Assembly: GCA_021107975.1 (NCBI GenBank)
Contig: JAIORT010000134.1
Coordinates: 1 to 9,962, forward strand
Reading direction: 5' to 3'
Source: Bacteroidales bacterium
Lineage (GTDB): Bacteria > Bacteroidota > Bacteroidia > Bacteroidales > JAADJA01
Length of the DNA stretch: 9,962 nt
In this document: in pieces, positions 1 through 6,773 of the stretch
Layout of the letters: each line of letters opens with the position of its first letter
Numbering within the stretch: position 1 is the stretch's first letter
Notes under the pieces: generated by a model
Database searches by the model: none
What the model saw: only the letters and a program-made list of their open reading frames with translations
Told to the model about the DNA's origin: nothing
Translations under genes and position numbers: made by a program

Positions 1-32
1 ATTTCCGGTTTTATTAGCCCGCCTTTTTAAAT

Positions 33-1076
33 TCACACTTCCACAAATTTAATAGCTGATGCTTTAAAACCTACCCAAACATTAGAATTTTCCGATAAAT
101 TGAATTTATCAACGGAAGTTTGAGTAATAAGGGCTGAAATCTTTATCCCTGCATCTACCAATACTTCAACTCCATGTTTTGTCGGTATCATGCTAATAAC
201 AACTCCCTGGAGATTATTACACATACTTGTGTCAGTCTTATTTTTCGAAATAATTACATCTTCGCTTCTAAACATTACAAAGCCCGAAGTTTGTGTATGA
301 CCTGTTAAATGTGTAATTACAACTTTATTTTCAAGAATTACCTTTTTTTCTGTTTTGATAATAGCATTATAGAAATTCTTAACTCCTGTGAAATGCGCAA
401 CAAATTTTGATTTAGGATTATGAAACACTTCTTTTGGAGTACCTTCCTGCACAATTTTTCCATTATGAATAATGCCTACTTTATTAGCCAGTGCCATTGC
501 TTCCTCAAAATCATGTGTTACATGAACTATCGTAATTCCTTCATTATTTATTTTCCGCAGTAAGCTTCGTAAACCATCACGTAACTGAACATCAAGAGAT
601 GCGAGTGGCTCATCAAGTAACAGGCAAACCGGCTCTAAAGCTAAGGTACGTGCTAATGCCACTCTTTGCAATTCTCCCCCCGAAAGTGTTCCGGGTTGTC
701 TTTCCAGCAAATGGCTAATACTTATTTTCTCTGCCAATTCATCTATCTTTTCATTAATAGTTTTCTTTGTCAACTTTTTAGTTTTAAGAGCATAGCCTAT
801 ATTATCTTTCACCGTGAGATGAGGGAACACAGCATGGTCTTGAAAAACAAGCCCTATGTTTCGTTTTTGGATTTTTTTATTTGTGATATTCTTTTTATTC
901 AAAAATATTTCTCCCTTATCGGGAGTAATTAATCCTGCAATAATTTCAAGTATCAGTGATTTTCCTGCTCCCGATTTGCCTAACAGAACAAAATAATCTC
1001 TTTTATTTACCGAGAAACTAATATTGTCAAGAGTAAAATTTTTATATTGTTTTGATATGTTTTTAATTTCTAACAT
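33..1076 (-). CDS. wtpC: Tungstate/molybdate ABC transporter ATP-binding protein
   Basis: This is the cytoplasmic ATPase that powers oxyanion import through the neighbouring permease. Visible motifs in order are Walker A GKSGAGKS (33-40), Q-loop Gln79 in VFQD, signature LSGGE (131-135), Walker B CLLLDE (151-156), D-loop LASLD (158-162) and H-loop His188. Roughly the last 80 residues look like a TOBE domain, the oxyanion-sensing C-terminal part of ModC/WtpC/CysA-type ATPases. The length of 347 residues fits that group. The start MLEIKNISKQY is the usual opening of the family; no strong ribosome binding site is seen. It is the last gene of the wtpABC set, 132 bases after wtpB, with a palindromic repeat filling the gap. 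The ATPase alone does not reveal the substrate; tungstate/molybdate is inferred from the WtpA-like protein upstream. All catalytic residues are present, so it is probably functional. Confidence 0.9.
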   Translation of the reverse strand: MLEIKNISKQYKNFTLDNISFSVNKRDYFVLLGKSGAGKSLILEIIAGLITPDKGEIFLNKKNITNKKIQKRNIGLVFQDHAVFPHLTVKDNIGYALKTKKLTKKTINEKIDELAEKISISHLLERQPGTLSGGELQRVALARTLALEPVCLLLDEPLASLDVQLRDGLRSLLRKINNEGITIVHVTHDFEEAMALANKVGIIHNGKIVQEGTPKEVFHNPKSKFVAHFTGVKNFYNAIIKTEKKVILENKVVITHLTGHTQTSGFVMFRSEDVIISKNKTDTSMCNNLQGVVISMIPTKHGVEVLVDAGIKISALITQTSVDKFNLSENSNVWVGFKASAIKFVEV

Positions 1077-1083
1077 AAATTGC

Positions 1084-1199
1084 GTCCATCCATAAACCTT
1101 CTAAATGACACTAATTTCACGAATTAACACGAATTAAATTACTGAAAATTAGTGAAATCCGTGTCAAAGGTATAACAAATTATGACTTTATGGATAGAC
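1084..1199. repeat. Nested palindromic, MITE-like intergenic repeat
   Basis: This element almost fills the gap between wtpB and wtpC. Outer arms gtccatccataaa (1084-1096) and tttatggatagac (1187-1199) are inverted copies matching at 12 of 13 positions. Inside lie a second pair, gacactaatttcacgaatt (1107-1125) and aattagtgaaatccgtgtc (1147-1165), which match as inverted copies at 16 of 19 positions. The octamer cacgaatt also repeats directly at 1118 and 1128, and gacactaattt recurs at 1197. The structure resembles a short non-coding mobile or REP-like element. Interspersed repeats built on 'attcgtgttaattcgtg' occur, from memory, in many environmental genomes. No target-site duplication was found. 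Transcribed, it would form a long hairpin between the two genes and could affect mRNA stability or the level of wtpC. Confidence 0.6.
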
Positions 1200-1208
1200 A
1201 CTAATTTA

Positions 1209-1997
1209 CTATTTATTTTTTGTTTTCTCTTTTGCCAACATTCGTAAAATTATAAAGAATATTAAGCAAACCAGAATAAATACAACCGATATTGGACGAG
1301 CATATTTTAATCCAAAAGCACCAAAGCGTTCATAAATTAAAACAGGTGTAACCATAGGATGATATGCAACAATTACTACAGCGCCAAATTCGCTCATTCC
1401 TCTTGCAAACATTAAAATCAATCCTGATACAATATTTCTCCATGCAAGGGGTAATGAAATTGTAAAAAACACTCTTGCCGGTGATGCTCCAAGATTTAAA
1501 GCAGCTTTTTCAAGTCTTTCAGGAACTGCCGCAAAACCGTCTCTTGCAGCATTTAATAAAAAAGGAATACTTACAAATGCCATTGCTACTGCTATTCCTG
1601 CCGGATGACCGACAAAATCCAACCCGAAGCTTGCTCCTACCCTACCAATAACCGAATCTCTTGAGATAAAACCTAATATCGCTATTCCGGCAGCAGAATG
1701 AGGAATTACAATAGGTAAATCAATTATACCGAGTACAAGGCGTTTCATTGGAAAGTCTTTCCTGGCAAGCAAATAAGCCATTGGTATTGCTGCAATTGCA
1801 AACACCATAGTTGAAACAAAAGATGTTGATAGTGTTAGCCAGATACTTTTTTGAACTTCCTTATCTTTTGTTGTTTCAATTATTTCAGATGATGAAGTAT
1901 CTAATAACATTCCAAAAAGAGGTGCTACTATAAAAAGCAACACAATGCCACTAAAAAAAATAAAGATAAGATTTAATGTACTGTAGTTAGACTTCAT
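1209..1997 (-). CDS. wtpB: Tungstate/molybdate ABC transporter permease
   Basis: This inner-membrane subunit carries the oxyanion from the binding protein across the cytoplasmic membrane. About six hydrophobic segments are visible, including roughly residues 9-31, 55-77, 87-111 and 133-149. The cytoplasmic EAA loop that docks on the ATPase is clear: EKAALNLGA from residue 163, ending in I-S-LP at 180-183. The chosen ATG gives 262 residues, close to the usual ModB/WtpB length. The frame stays open to a TTG at 2081, with ATGs at 2069 and 2057, but those longer forms would place the arm of an inverted repeat (2037-2051) inside the gene and add a basic stretch unlike the family. No clear ribosome binding site decides the start. 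It lies between wtpA and wtpC in the same orientation. The family is certain; the exact start is less so. Confidence 0.85.
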   Translation of the reverse strand: MKSNYSTLNLIFIFFSGIVLLFIVAPLFGMLLDTSSSEIIETTKDKEVQKSIWLTLSTSFVSTMVFAIAAIPMAYLLARKDFPMKRLVLGIIDLPIVIPHSAAGIAILGFISRDSVIGRVGASFGLDFVGHPAGIAVAMAFVSIPFLLNAARDGFAAVPERLEKAALNLGASPARVFFTISLPLAWRNIVSGLILMFARGMSEFGAVVIVAYHPMVTPVLIYERFGAFGLKYARPISVVFILVCLIFFIILRMLAKEKTKNK

Positions 1998-2036
1998 CTG
2001 TTTAAAATTACGTAATACATTAACTATTTGCCACTT

Positions 2037-2112
2037 ATTCGTCAGACCACTTCGCATACTAAAACGCATCCGAATGGACAAAGCAAACGCACAGGACAGT
2101 GGTCAGACGAAT
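2037..2112. repeat. Inverted repeat between wtpA and wtpB
   Basis: The arms attcgtcagaccact (2037-2051) and agtggtcagacgaat (2098-2112) are inverted copies with one mismatch in 15 and 46 bases between them. The element starts about 16 bases after the wtpA stop codon and is richer in G+C than its surroundings. It could be a REP-like or small mobile element, or an mRNA hairpin that protects the wtpA message. There is no T-run after either arm, so a classic intrinsic terminator is unlikely. It differs in sequence from the repeat between wtpB and wtpC. Confidence 0.5.
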
Positions 2113-2127
2113 GCAAACATGAGTGTT

Positions 2128-3096
2128 TCATCGCTCTAAAACATATTGTTTCAACTCTTTTGGGATTTTGTTATAAGTTTTTGCAGGTGATGGCACTAAT
2201 GATTGTTGCCCGTTTTTCTCCATTATTGCCATTCCTTTTTCACAAGTTAATAAAAACCCGACAAATTTTATTGCTATCTCTTTATTAGGCGCATTTTTAG
2301 GAATAGTTACTCCATATACTATGGGTTCTCCTTTTTTAGTTATTATTTCACCTGGTTTTTTTCCTGTAATATCAACCGTTACTGTTGCATATAAGCCGGC
2401 TAACTTTGGATTATTCAGATTAATACTATCTGGCAAAATTATATACTTTAATCCGTGTTGCTCTGCTACCGACCGATATAAAAAAATATAATCAATAACA
2501 TTGGTTTCTAACAAACCTATTAAGTCAACTTCTTTTGGGCGAATATAATTTACATCCTTTTGCAATAGTTTTTCTGCCAAACCTGTTTGTTTGTAATATT
2601 TCTCTGCCAATTTACTAACTAAAACCGCCCTGTATCCGCAAGGGTCGGAGTTAGGGTCAGAACGTCCGAAAGCAACATTTTCATTCATTAAAATCTCATA
2701 CCAGTTATCTTTATTAATTTTTGCATTAATACGTGATTTATTATGATAAACTATTACCATCTCATTACTGGCAAATTTAATGTTCCAATCTGCATATTCA
2801 GGAATTAACAAATTATCAATCACCTTGTAATCAGCCGACGCCATTACATCACATTCTCTGTTCAGGTCGGTGATTTTTCTTGCACACGTTCTGCTTCCTG
2901 CTGCTTCTAATACTACGTTAACACCAGGATTTTCTTTTTCAAATTCTTCTGCTATTTCCTTAAATGGAACCGACAAACTACCTGCATGAAAAATCATTAT
3001 CTCTTCGCTACTGTTATTCTTATCACTTATATTACATGAAACGAAAATGATAAGAAACAAAAAATAAAAAATTCGTCTAACAATTTGTTTCACCAT
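2128..3096 (-). CDS. wtpA: Tungstate/molybdate-binding lipoprotein WtpA
   Basis: This is the periplasmic substrate-binding component of the WtpABC importer. A basic N-terminus and hydrophobic stretch end in FVSC, giving a signal-peptidase II site at Cys21, so it is a membrane-anchored lipoprotein. The mature part reads as WtpA along its length: HAGSLSVPF (37-45), EAAGS (64-68), SADY (87-90), NWYEIL (131-136) and SDPCGYRA (150-157). In WtpA/archaeal ModA an Asp and a Glu complete an octahedral oxyanion site; by position these are probably Asp151 and Glu197 in GLLETNVIDY, an inference from memory of the family. An upstream ATG at 3132 would overlap the preceding gene and put 12 polar residues before the signal peptide. 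The ATG at 3096 has AAAGG 7 bases upstream and gives a normal signal sequence, so it is preferred. WtpA proteins bind both tungstate and molybdate; preference cannot be read here. Confidence 0.9.
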   Translation of the reverse strand: MVKQIVRRIFYFLFLIIFVSCNISDKNNSSEEIMIFHAGSLSVPFKEIAEEFEKENPGVNVVLEAAGSRTCARKITDLNRECDVMASADYKVIDNLLIPEYADWNIKFASNEMVIVYHNKSRINAKINKDNWYEILMNENVAFGRSDPNSDPCGYRAVLVSKLAEKYYKQTGLAEKLLQKDVNYIRPKEVDLIGLLETNVIDYIFLYRSVAEQHGLKYIILPDSINLNNPKLAGLYATVTVDITGKKPGEIITKKGEPIVYGVTIPKNAPNKEIAIKFVGFLLTCEKGMAIMEKNGQQSLVPSPAKTYNKIPKELKQYVLER

Positions 3097-3100
3097 TACT

Positions 3101-4186
3101 TTACCTTTGATTTTCGGAATAATATATTGCATTTACGCCTTTTACAGCTCTGTCAGAAAAGAAATCACAACTTGGAAATAATCTAAAAATTCCATTATCA
3201 GTAAGCTCCGGATTACAAACTAACAATACCTCTGCCTGGTCGTTTCTATTGCAAATTTCGCTATATGTAAATACACTTCTGTATCCATCATCTGCTGCAA
3301 TAACAAATAATCCTTCTTGTAATGATTTTTTCGTATGCTTAATTTTGTCGGTGAAGAAATCTTTTAAATAAACACCTGTAAATGGTTGTGTGCTATGAAT
3401 TCCTCTTCCTCTGCCATAAAAAATTGTATGTAGAGTTTGCTCAGGTATTTCTGTTGGATTTGCAAAAAGGGTTTCAGCGATTTCATTTTCTAAATAAATA
3501 TCAATTTTGGGTGAAAACAATGGTTTCTTACCTTTCTCAACTTTTAATGTTTTGTTGTATGATTTTACTGTAATTTTTACAGGATTACTGATATTCCTTT
3601 CTGTAATAAGGTCGCTTCCGATAACAAGCTTGCTTTCTGTTGGTAATTCCCAAAGTTCGTTTGTCTTAGACGGAACTATTCTCATCACTTTTGATGCGAT
3701 AATAATTTCGTGTAAATGATTTGGATAATATAGTTCACCCCAGCTAATTACAACTTTTTCACCTTTGTCGTTTTCAACCTCAACAAACAAATCTATAATC
3801 GGCTTAAAATCTTTAGCATTTTTTTTATCCAAAACACGATCGTTCAAAATATCATAAAGCGAGTACCCATCATAGCGATAAGCCCCAACAAAAGCATCGC
3901 CCTGGTTATCTAAAACTGTTTCTTTTACAATAATACTATGTAAAGGTAAATCAGAGAAATCAACTTTTCCCGGGTTGGCAACTTCTCCTAAAACCTCAAT
4001 ATCTGATGTTTGCAGGTTATATGTTTCTGCATTATCATAAAAATTATTGGTAGCATCAACCGTATCTGCTTTTACTGCCAAACCACTGCTTTTAACACCC
4101 TGCTTTTTCTTTTTATTTTGGTTATTGCACGAAAAACTAAAAAACAGAATTACACTGATTACTGATAAATTAATTACTTTTTTCAT
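3101..4186 (-). CDS. Lipoprotein with two tandem molybdopterin-oxidoreductase-like domains
   Basis: The N-terminus is a lipoprotein signal ending in SFSC (Cys20), followed by a Lys/Asn-rich linker to about residue 60. Two domains follow. The first (about 62-210) opens with GEVANPGKVDFSDL (67-80) and has YDGYSLYDIL (105-114) and an 'NDKGEKVVISWGEL' strand pair (139-152), a layout typical of the sulfite-oxidase-type molybdopterin-binding fold. The second (about 228-357) repeats it in degenerate form: FTGVYLKDFF (269-278), then AADDGYRSVFTYSEI (297-311), then a closing strand. The Cys that ligates molybdenum in sulfite oxidases is not seen: domain 1 has no Cys, and those of domain 2 (312, 324, 340) lie elsewhere. 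A catalytic role is therefore doubtful; ligand binding or cofactor sensing is more likely. It ends 4 bases before wtpA. The domain assignment is by eye, and the function is unknown. Confidence 0.7.
   Translation of the reverse strand: MKKVINLSVISVILFFSFSCNNQNKKKKQGVKSSGLAVKADTVDATNNFYDNAETYNLQTSDIEVLGEVANPGKVDFSDLPLHSIIVKETVLDNQGDAFVGAYRYDGYSLYDILNDRVLDKKNAKDFKPIIDLFVEVENDKGEKVVISWGELYYPNHLHEIIIASKVMRIVPSKTNELWELPTESKLVIGSDLITERNISNPVKITVKSYNKTLKVEKGKKPLFSPKIDIYLENEIAETLFANPTEIPEQTLHTIFYGRGRGIHSTQPFTGVYLKDFFTDKIKHTKKSLQEGLFVIAADDGYRSVFTYSEICNRNDQAEVLLVCNPELTDNGIFRLFPSCDFFSDRAVKGVNAIYYSENQR
3104..3108 (-). promoter_or_regulatory. Ribosome binding site of wtpA
   Basis: Read on the minus strand, AAAGG lies 7 bases before the ATG at 3096, directly before the last codon's stop (TAA, 3103-3101) of the upstream lipoprotein gene. 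It is one of few Shine-Dalgarno-like sites in the window. It decides the wtpA start over the ATG at 3132 and suggests translational coupling of the two genes. Confidence 0.6.
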
Positions 4187-4276
4187 AATACTTTTATTTA
4201 TTTATAATTACTATTTTTTTTTATTTTCGGAGTGAACTCATTCTTTAAACTATAAAATTCGGACACAGAATAGATT

Positions 4277-5503
4277 TTAACTAAACCTTATCGCCTTTAC
4301 CGGGCTGATTTTTGTAATTATGTAAGTTGGGATAACAAGCATTAAAGTACAGAAAATCAATGTACCGCTATTTATAACCAGAAAATGCGATAATTGAAGA
4401 TTTACGGGTACTTCCGAAACATAATAGGATTCCTGGTTCAATTTAAATATCCCTGTTTTTATCTGAACCATACATAAACCAAGAGCTATCAGGTTGCCCC
4501 AAAGTAAGCCTTTACCTATTATATATACAGCGTTGTAAATAAAAATCTTTCGAATACTCTTGTTTTTAGTACCCAATGCTTTTAGAGTTCCTATCATATT
4601 GGTTTTTTCAAGGATAAGGATAAGAAGGGTGGAAATCATTGTAATACCGGCAACCATTACCATCAGGGCTATTATTATAATAACATTCATATCTTGTAAC
4701 GAGAGCCATTCGAATATTTGCGGTTGCATTTGTTTTATTGTTTGCGAATCAAGTTTATAACCAATGTAATTGTAAACCAATTCACCCATTTTTTCTATTT
4801 TATCAAAATCATTGATAAGGACTTCAAAACCTCCAACCTGATCATCTCCCCATTTATTCAATTTTTGGATGTGGTAAATGTCTCCCAATACATACATCCT
4901 GTCAAATTCTTCCAGCCCGGTTTCATAGATACCGGATATTTTAAATTTTCTTCCGCGAGGCTGCAGCTCATCACTAATTATAAAATACATCAGGAGCGGG
5001 TCGCCGAGCTTTAGCTTAAGCCTTGATGCCAGGCTTTTTGAAATTATAACTTCATCGGTTTTTACAGAATCAGTAACTGTGAAATGCCTTCCTTCTGTTA
5101 TTTTATTTTCGAAAAAAGACCAGTCATAATCGCTCCCGACACCTTTTAAAATAACGCCTTCAATCTGGTCATCTGTTTTAATAATGCCCGCCTTGTTAGC
5201 AAAAACCTGAATGTGGCGAATGCCTTCAATTGTATCTAAAAAAGGATAAAAGGGTTGATTTTTGTTAAGGGGTGATGCTTCATAAGAAGAATTAACTTCA
5301 AAATTGCTAATCTGTATGTGCGAGCCGAACCCGATTACTTTTTCCCTCACCTGTTTCTGGAATCCGGTAACAATGGCAACAGAAATAATCATCACCGACA
5401 ATCCCAGCGCCACGCTAATCACTCCAAGTCTGACTATAGGTTTTGAAAAATTGGCTTTACTTTTTAAGAATATCCTGCTTGCTATAAAAAATTCGAAATT
5501 CAA
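4277..5503 (-). CDS. FtsX-like ABC permease (LolC/LolE family)
   Basis: This inner-membrane permease belongs to the family that, with a LolD-type ATPase, moves lipoproteins from the inner membrane toward the outer membrane; no ATPase gene lies in the window. The topology is the classic one: one membrane segment near the N-terminus (about 23-48), a large periplasmic MacB-like domain (about 49-265), then three membrane segments (about 270-297, 320-345 and 375-400). 'ISVALGLSVMIISVAIVTGFQ' and the C-terminal 'ISPVKAIR' are family hallmarks. No ATG is available. The frame opens at a TTG at 5521, but the TTG at 5503 gives M-NFEFFIASRIF, matching the usual Bacteroidetes start (408 residues), and the upstream TTG falls inside a promoter-like sequence. 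It lies 90 bases upstream of the molybdopterin-fold lipoprotein on the same strand; co-transcription is possible, a shared function unclear. Confidence 0.85.
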   Translation of the reverse strand: MNFEFFIASRIFLKSKANFSKPIVRLGVISVALGLSVMIISVAIVTGFQKQVREKVIGFGSHIQISNFEVNSSYEASPLNKNQPFYPFLDTIEGIRHIQVFANKAGIIKTDDQIEGVILKGVGSDYDWSFFENKITEGRHFTVTDSVKTDEVIISKSLASRLKLKLGDPLLMYFIISDELQPRGRKFKISGIYETGLEEFDRMYVLGDIYHIQKLNKWGDDQVGGFEVLINDFDKIEKMGELVYNYIGYKLDSQTIKQMQPQIFEWLSLQDMNVIIIIALMVMVAGITMISTLLILILEKTNMIGTLKALGTKNKSIRKIFIYNAVYIIGKGLLWGNLIALGLCMVQIKTGIFKLNQESYYVSEVPVNLQLSHFLVINSGTLIFCTLMLVIPTYIITKISPVKAIRFS

Positions 5504-5514
5504 GATGAATAATT

Positions 5515-5549
5515 TTTGCAAATGTATTAAATAAAATTTCCTAAATTTG
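5515..5549 (+). promoter_or_regulatory. Bacteroidetes-type promoter for the polysaccharide genes
   Basis: A -7 element TAAATTTG (5542-5549) matches the TAnnTTTG consensus of Bacteroidetes housekeeping promoters, with TTTG at 5515-5518 as a possible -33 element 23 bases upstream, slightly longer than usual. Transcription would begin around 5555, about 20 bases before the first wzz ATG at 5578. On the opposite strand TACATTTG (5526-5519) also fits a -7 element and may serve the FtsX-like permease gene, though no good -33 partner is seen for it. Confidence 0.45.
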
Positions 5550-5577
5550 CCCGTTCATTTATATTGATTCACAGTTT

Positions 5578-6618
5578 ATGATAAAAAAAGTGAAAAACAG
5601 CGAAGATTTTGATTCGACCAACTTTATCGTTTTTCTCCACCAGTGGCGTAAACCTTTAATAATTATTACACTTGCTGCTTTTATTGCTTCCATTATTTTT
5701 TCTGCCCCTTTCTTTATTACTCCCAAATTCAAATCAACGGTAATAATGTTCCCAACATCAACAAATTCTATTTCTAAAGCGCTATTATCAAAAAATACAG
5801 ATGAGAAGCAGGACATTTTACAGTTCGGCGAAGATGAACAGGCTGAACAAATGTTACAAATACTTAACTCAAATAAAATCGCAGACAGGATTATAGAAAA
5901 ATATAATCTGATGGAGCATTATGAAATTAGTCCTGATTCTAAATATAAATATACCAAGCTTTATAAGGCTTATGAAAACAATATAACATTCAGACGGACG
6001 GAATACATGGCGGTAAAAATTACCGTACTCGATAAAGACCCAAAAATAGCAGCAGATATTGCAAACGATATTGCCGAGCTTTTAGATTCTACAAAAAGTG
6101 TAATGCAAAAAGGACGGGCTGTTAAAGCTTTTAAAATTGTAGAAGCCGAATATATTAAGCTTAAGAATGAAATTCAACAGATGGAGGACTCTTTGACTAA
6201 GCTCAGGGAATTCGGTGTTCATGATTATGAATCTCAGTCGGAAATGATAAACCGGCAATTAGCCATCGAATTGGCGAAGGGCAATAAATCGGGAATAAAA
6301 GCATTGGAAGCTAAGCTTGACGTTCTGGCTAAATATGGCGGACCTTATGTATCATTAAGGGATGCTCTTGAATTTGATAAAGAAAAACTTAGTGAAGTAA
6401 AAATTAAATACGATGAAGCAAAAATAGATGCCGAAGAAGTCTTGCCTCAAAAATTTATTGTTAACAATGCTTATGAGGCTGAAAAAAAATCTTATCCTGT
6501 TCGGTGGATAATTGTATTGATTTCAACAATTTCAGCGTTTATCCTTGCAGTATTAGTATTGGCTGTTCTGGATAGCCTTTCGAGATACAGTAAAAAAAAA
6601 AGCCGGAAATTAATCTGA
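5578..6618 (+). CDS. Wzz-type polysaccharide chain-length determinant, first copy
   Basis: This inner-membrane protein probably sets the length of a surface polysaccharide made by the Wzy pathway. It has the standard Wzz plan: a short cytoplasmic N-terminus, a first membrane segment (about 27-47) followed by ITPKFKS (47-53), a large periplasmic part with EQMLQIL and a likely coiled coil (about 165-215), then YPVRW (306-310) leading into the second membrane segment (about 310-331). The length of 346 residues is normal. It lacks the tyrosine-kinase domain of Wzc-type proteins. The start follows a promoter-like sequence. It is clearly paralogous to the next gene over its whole length (shared FITPKF, EQMLQIL, VLDK.P.IA and PVRW blocks). 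It ends 17 bases after a run of ten A, and a slip in that run would extend it into the next wzz, so the true C-terminus is uncertain. Confidence 0.88.
   Translation: MIKKVKNSEDFDSTNFIVFLHQWRKPLIIITLAAFIASIIFSAPFFITPKFKSTVIMFPTSTNSISKALLSKNTDEKQDILQFGEDEQAEQMLQILNSNKIADRIIEKYNLMEHYEISPDSKYKYTKLYKAYENNITFRRTEYMAVKITVLDKDPKIAADIANDIAELLDSTKSVMQKGRAVKAFKIVEAEYIKLKNEIQQMEDSLTKLREFGVHDYESQSEMINRQLAIELAKGNKSGIKALEAKLDVLAKYGGPYVSLRDALEFDKEKLSEVKIKYDEAKIDAEEVLPQKFIVNNAYEAEKKSYPVRWIIVLISTISAFILAVLVLAVLDSLSRYSKKKSRKLI
6592..6601 (+). repeat. Ten-base poly-A tract at the 3' end of the first wzz
   Basis: Ten consecutive A encode the Lys-Lys-Lys near the end of the first wzz. In the -1 frame a TAA at 6591-6593 is the last stop before 7736, so that frame becomes open exactly at the tract. 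One extra A, or a -1 slip by polymerase or ribosome, joins the two wzz genes. Runs of nine or more A are known sites of transcriptional slippage and phase variation, and also of sequencing error. Confidence 0.85.
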
Positions 6619-6773
6619 GCTTTTTAGAAATTGACAGGCACATTGACAAATTAAAATCATTATTTACGGTCAGTTTTATTGACAATAAAACTGACAGGCA
6701 ACTTAAGCAAAAACAACCTGAAAAAAAAGAAATAACTAAGCATCGGAAATCATTATTTAAAATAAAAATAAAT
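6602..6773 (+). other. Open, start-less linker between the two wzz frames
   Basis: This stretch is in frame with the second wzz and has no stop codon, but contains no ATG, GTG or TTG start in that frame, so it could be translated only after a frameshift from the first wzz. The encoded peptide of 57 residues is hydrophilic and rich in Lys, Asp and Glu, suitable for a cytoplasmic linker between two membrane proteins. In DNA this A+T-rich, so long a stop-free run is unlikely by chance but not impossible. If it is not translated, it is a 155-base intergenic region holding a strong hairpin. Confidence 0.45.
6669..6695. other. Perfect 12-bp hairpin in the wzz-wzz gap
   Basis: The arms gtcagttttatt (6669-6680) and aataaaactgac (6684-6695) are perfectly complementary around a 3-base loop. 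No T-run follows on either strand, so it is not a standard intrinsic terminator. The sequence tgacaggca occurs just after it (6692-6700) and again at 6632-6640, and attgaca occurs three times in the gap. It could be an RNA processing or stability element setting the ratio of the two Wzz proteins, or a palindromic protein-binding site. Confidence 0.5.

Noticed and set aside
1998..2081. Longer permease start (TTG at 2081 or ATG at 2069/2057)
   Set aside because: The extra 28 residues are encoded partly by an inverted-repeat arm and are unlike the family's short N-terminus.
3097..3132. Longer wtpA start at 3132 overlapping the upstream gene by 32 bases
   Set aside because: It places a polar 12-residue extension before the lipoprotein signal, whereas the ATG at 3096 has a well-spaced AAAGG.
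4187..4276. Possible molybdenum- or tungsten-cofactor riboswitch ahead of the molybdopterin-fold lipoprotein and wtp genes
   Set aside because: The 90-base gap is very A+T-rich and shows only a 4-bp stem (gagt/actc); nothing like the multi-helix cofactor motif is present.
4718..5014. Plus-strand open frame of 98 codons inside the FtsX-like gene
   Set aside because: It is antisense to a well-supported gene, with no recognisable domain; it is a shadow of the coding strand.
6597..6625. Stem aaaaagc/gcttttt followed by T as an intrinsic terminator of the first wzz
   Set aside because: Only two G-C pairs, a 15-base loop, and the T residues are used in the stem itself; too weak to call a terminator.
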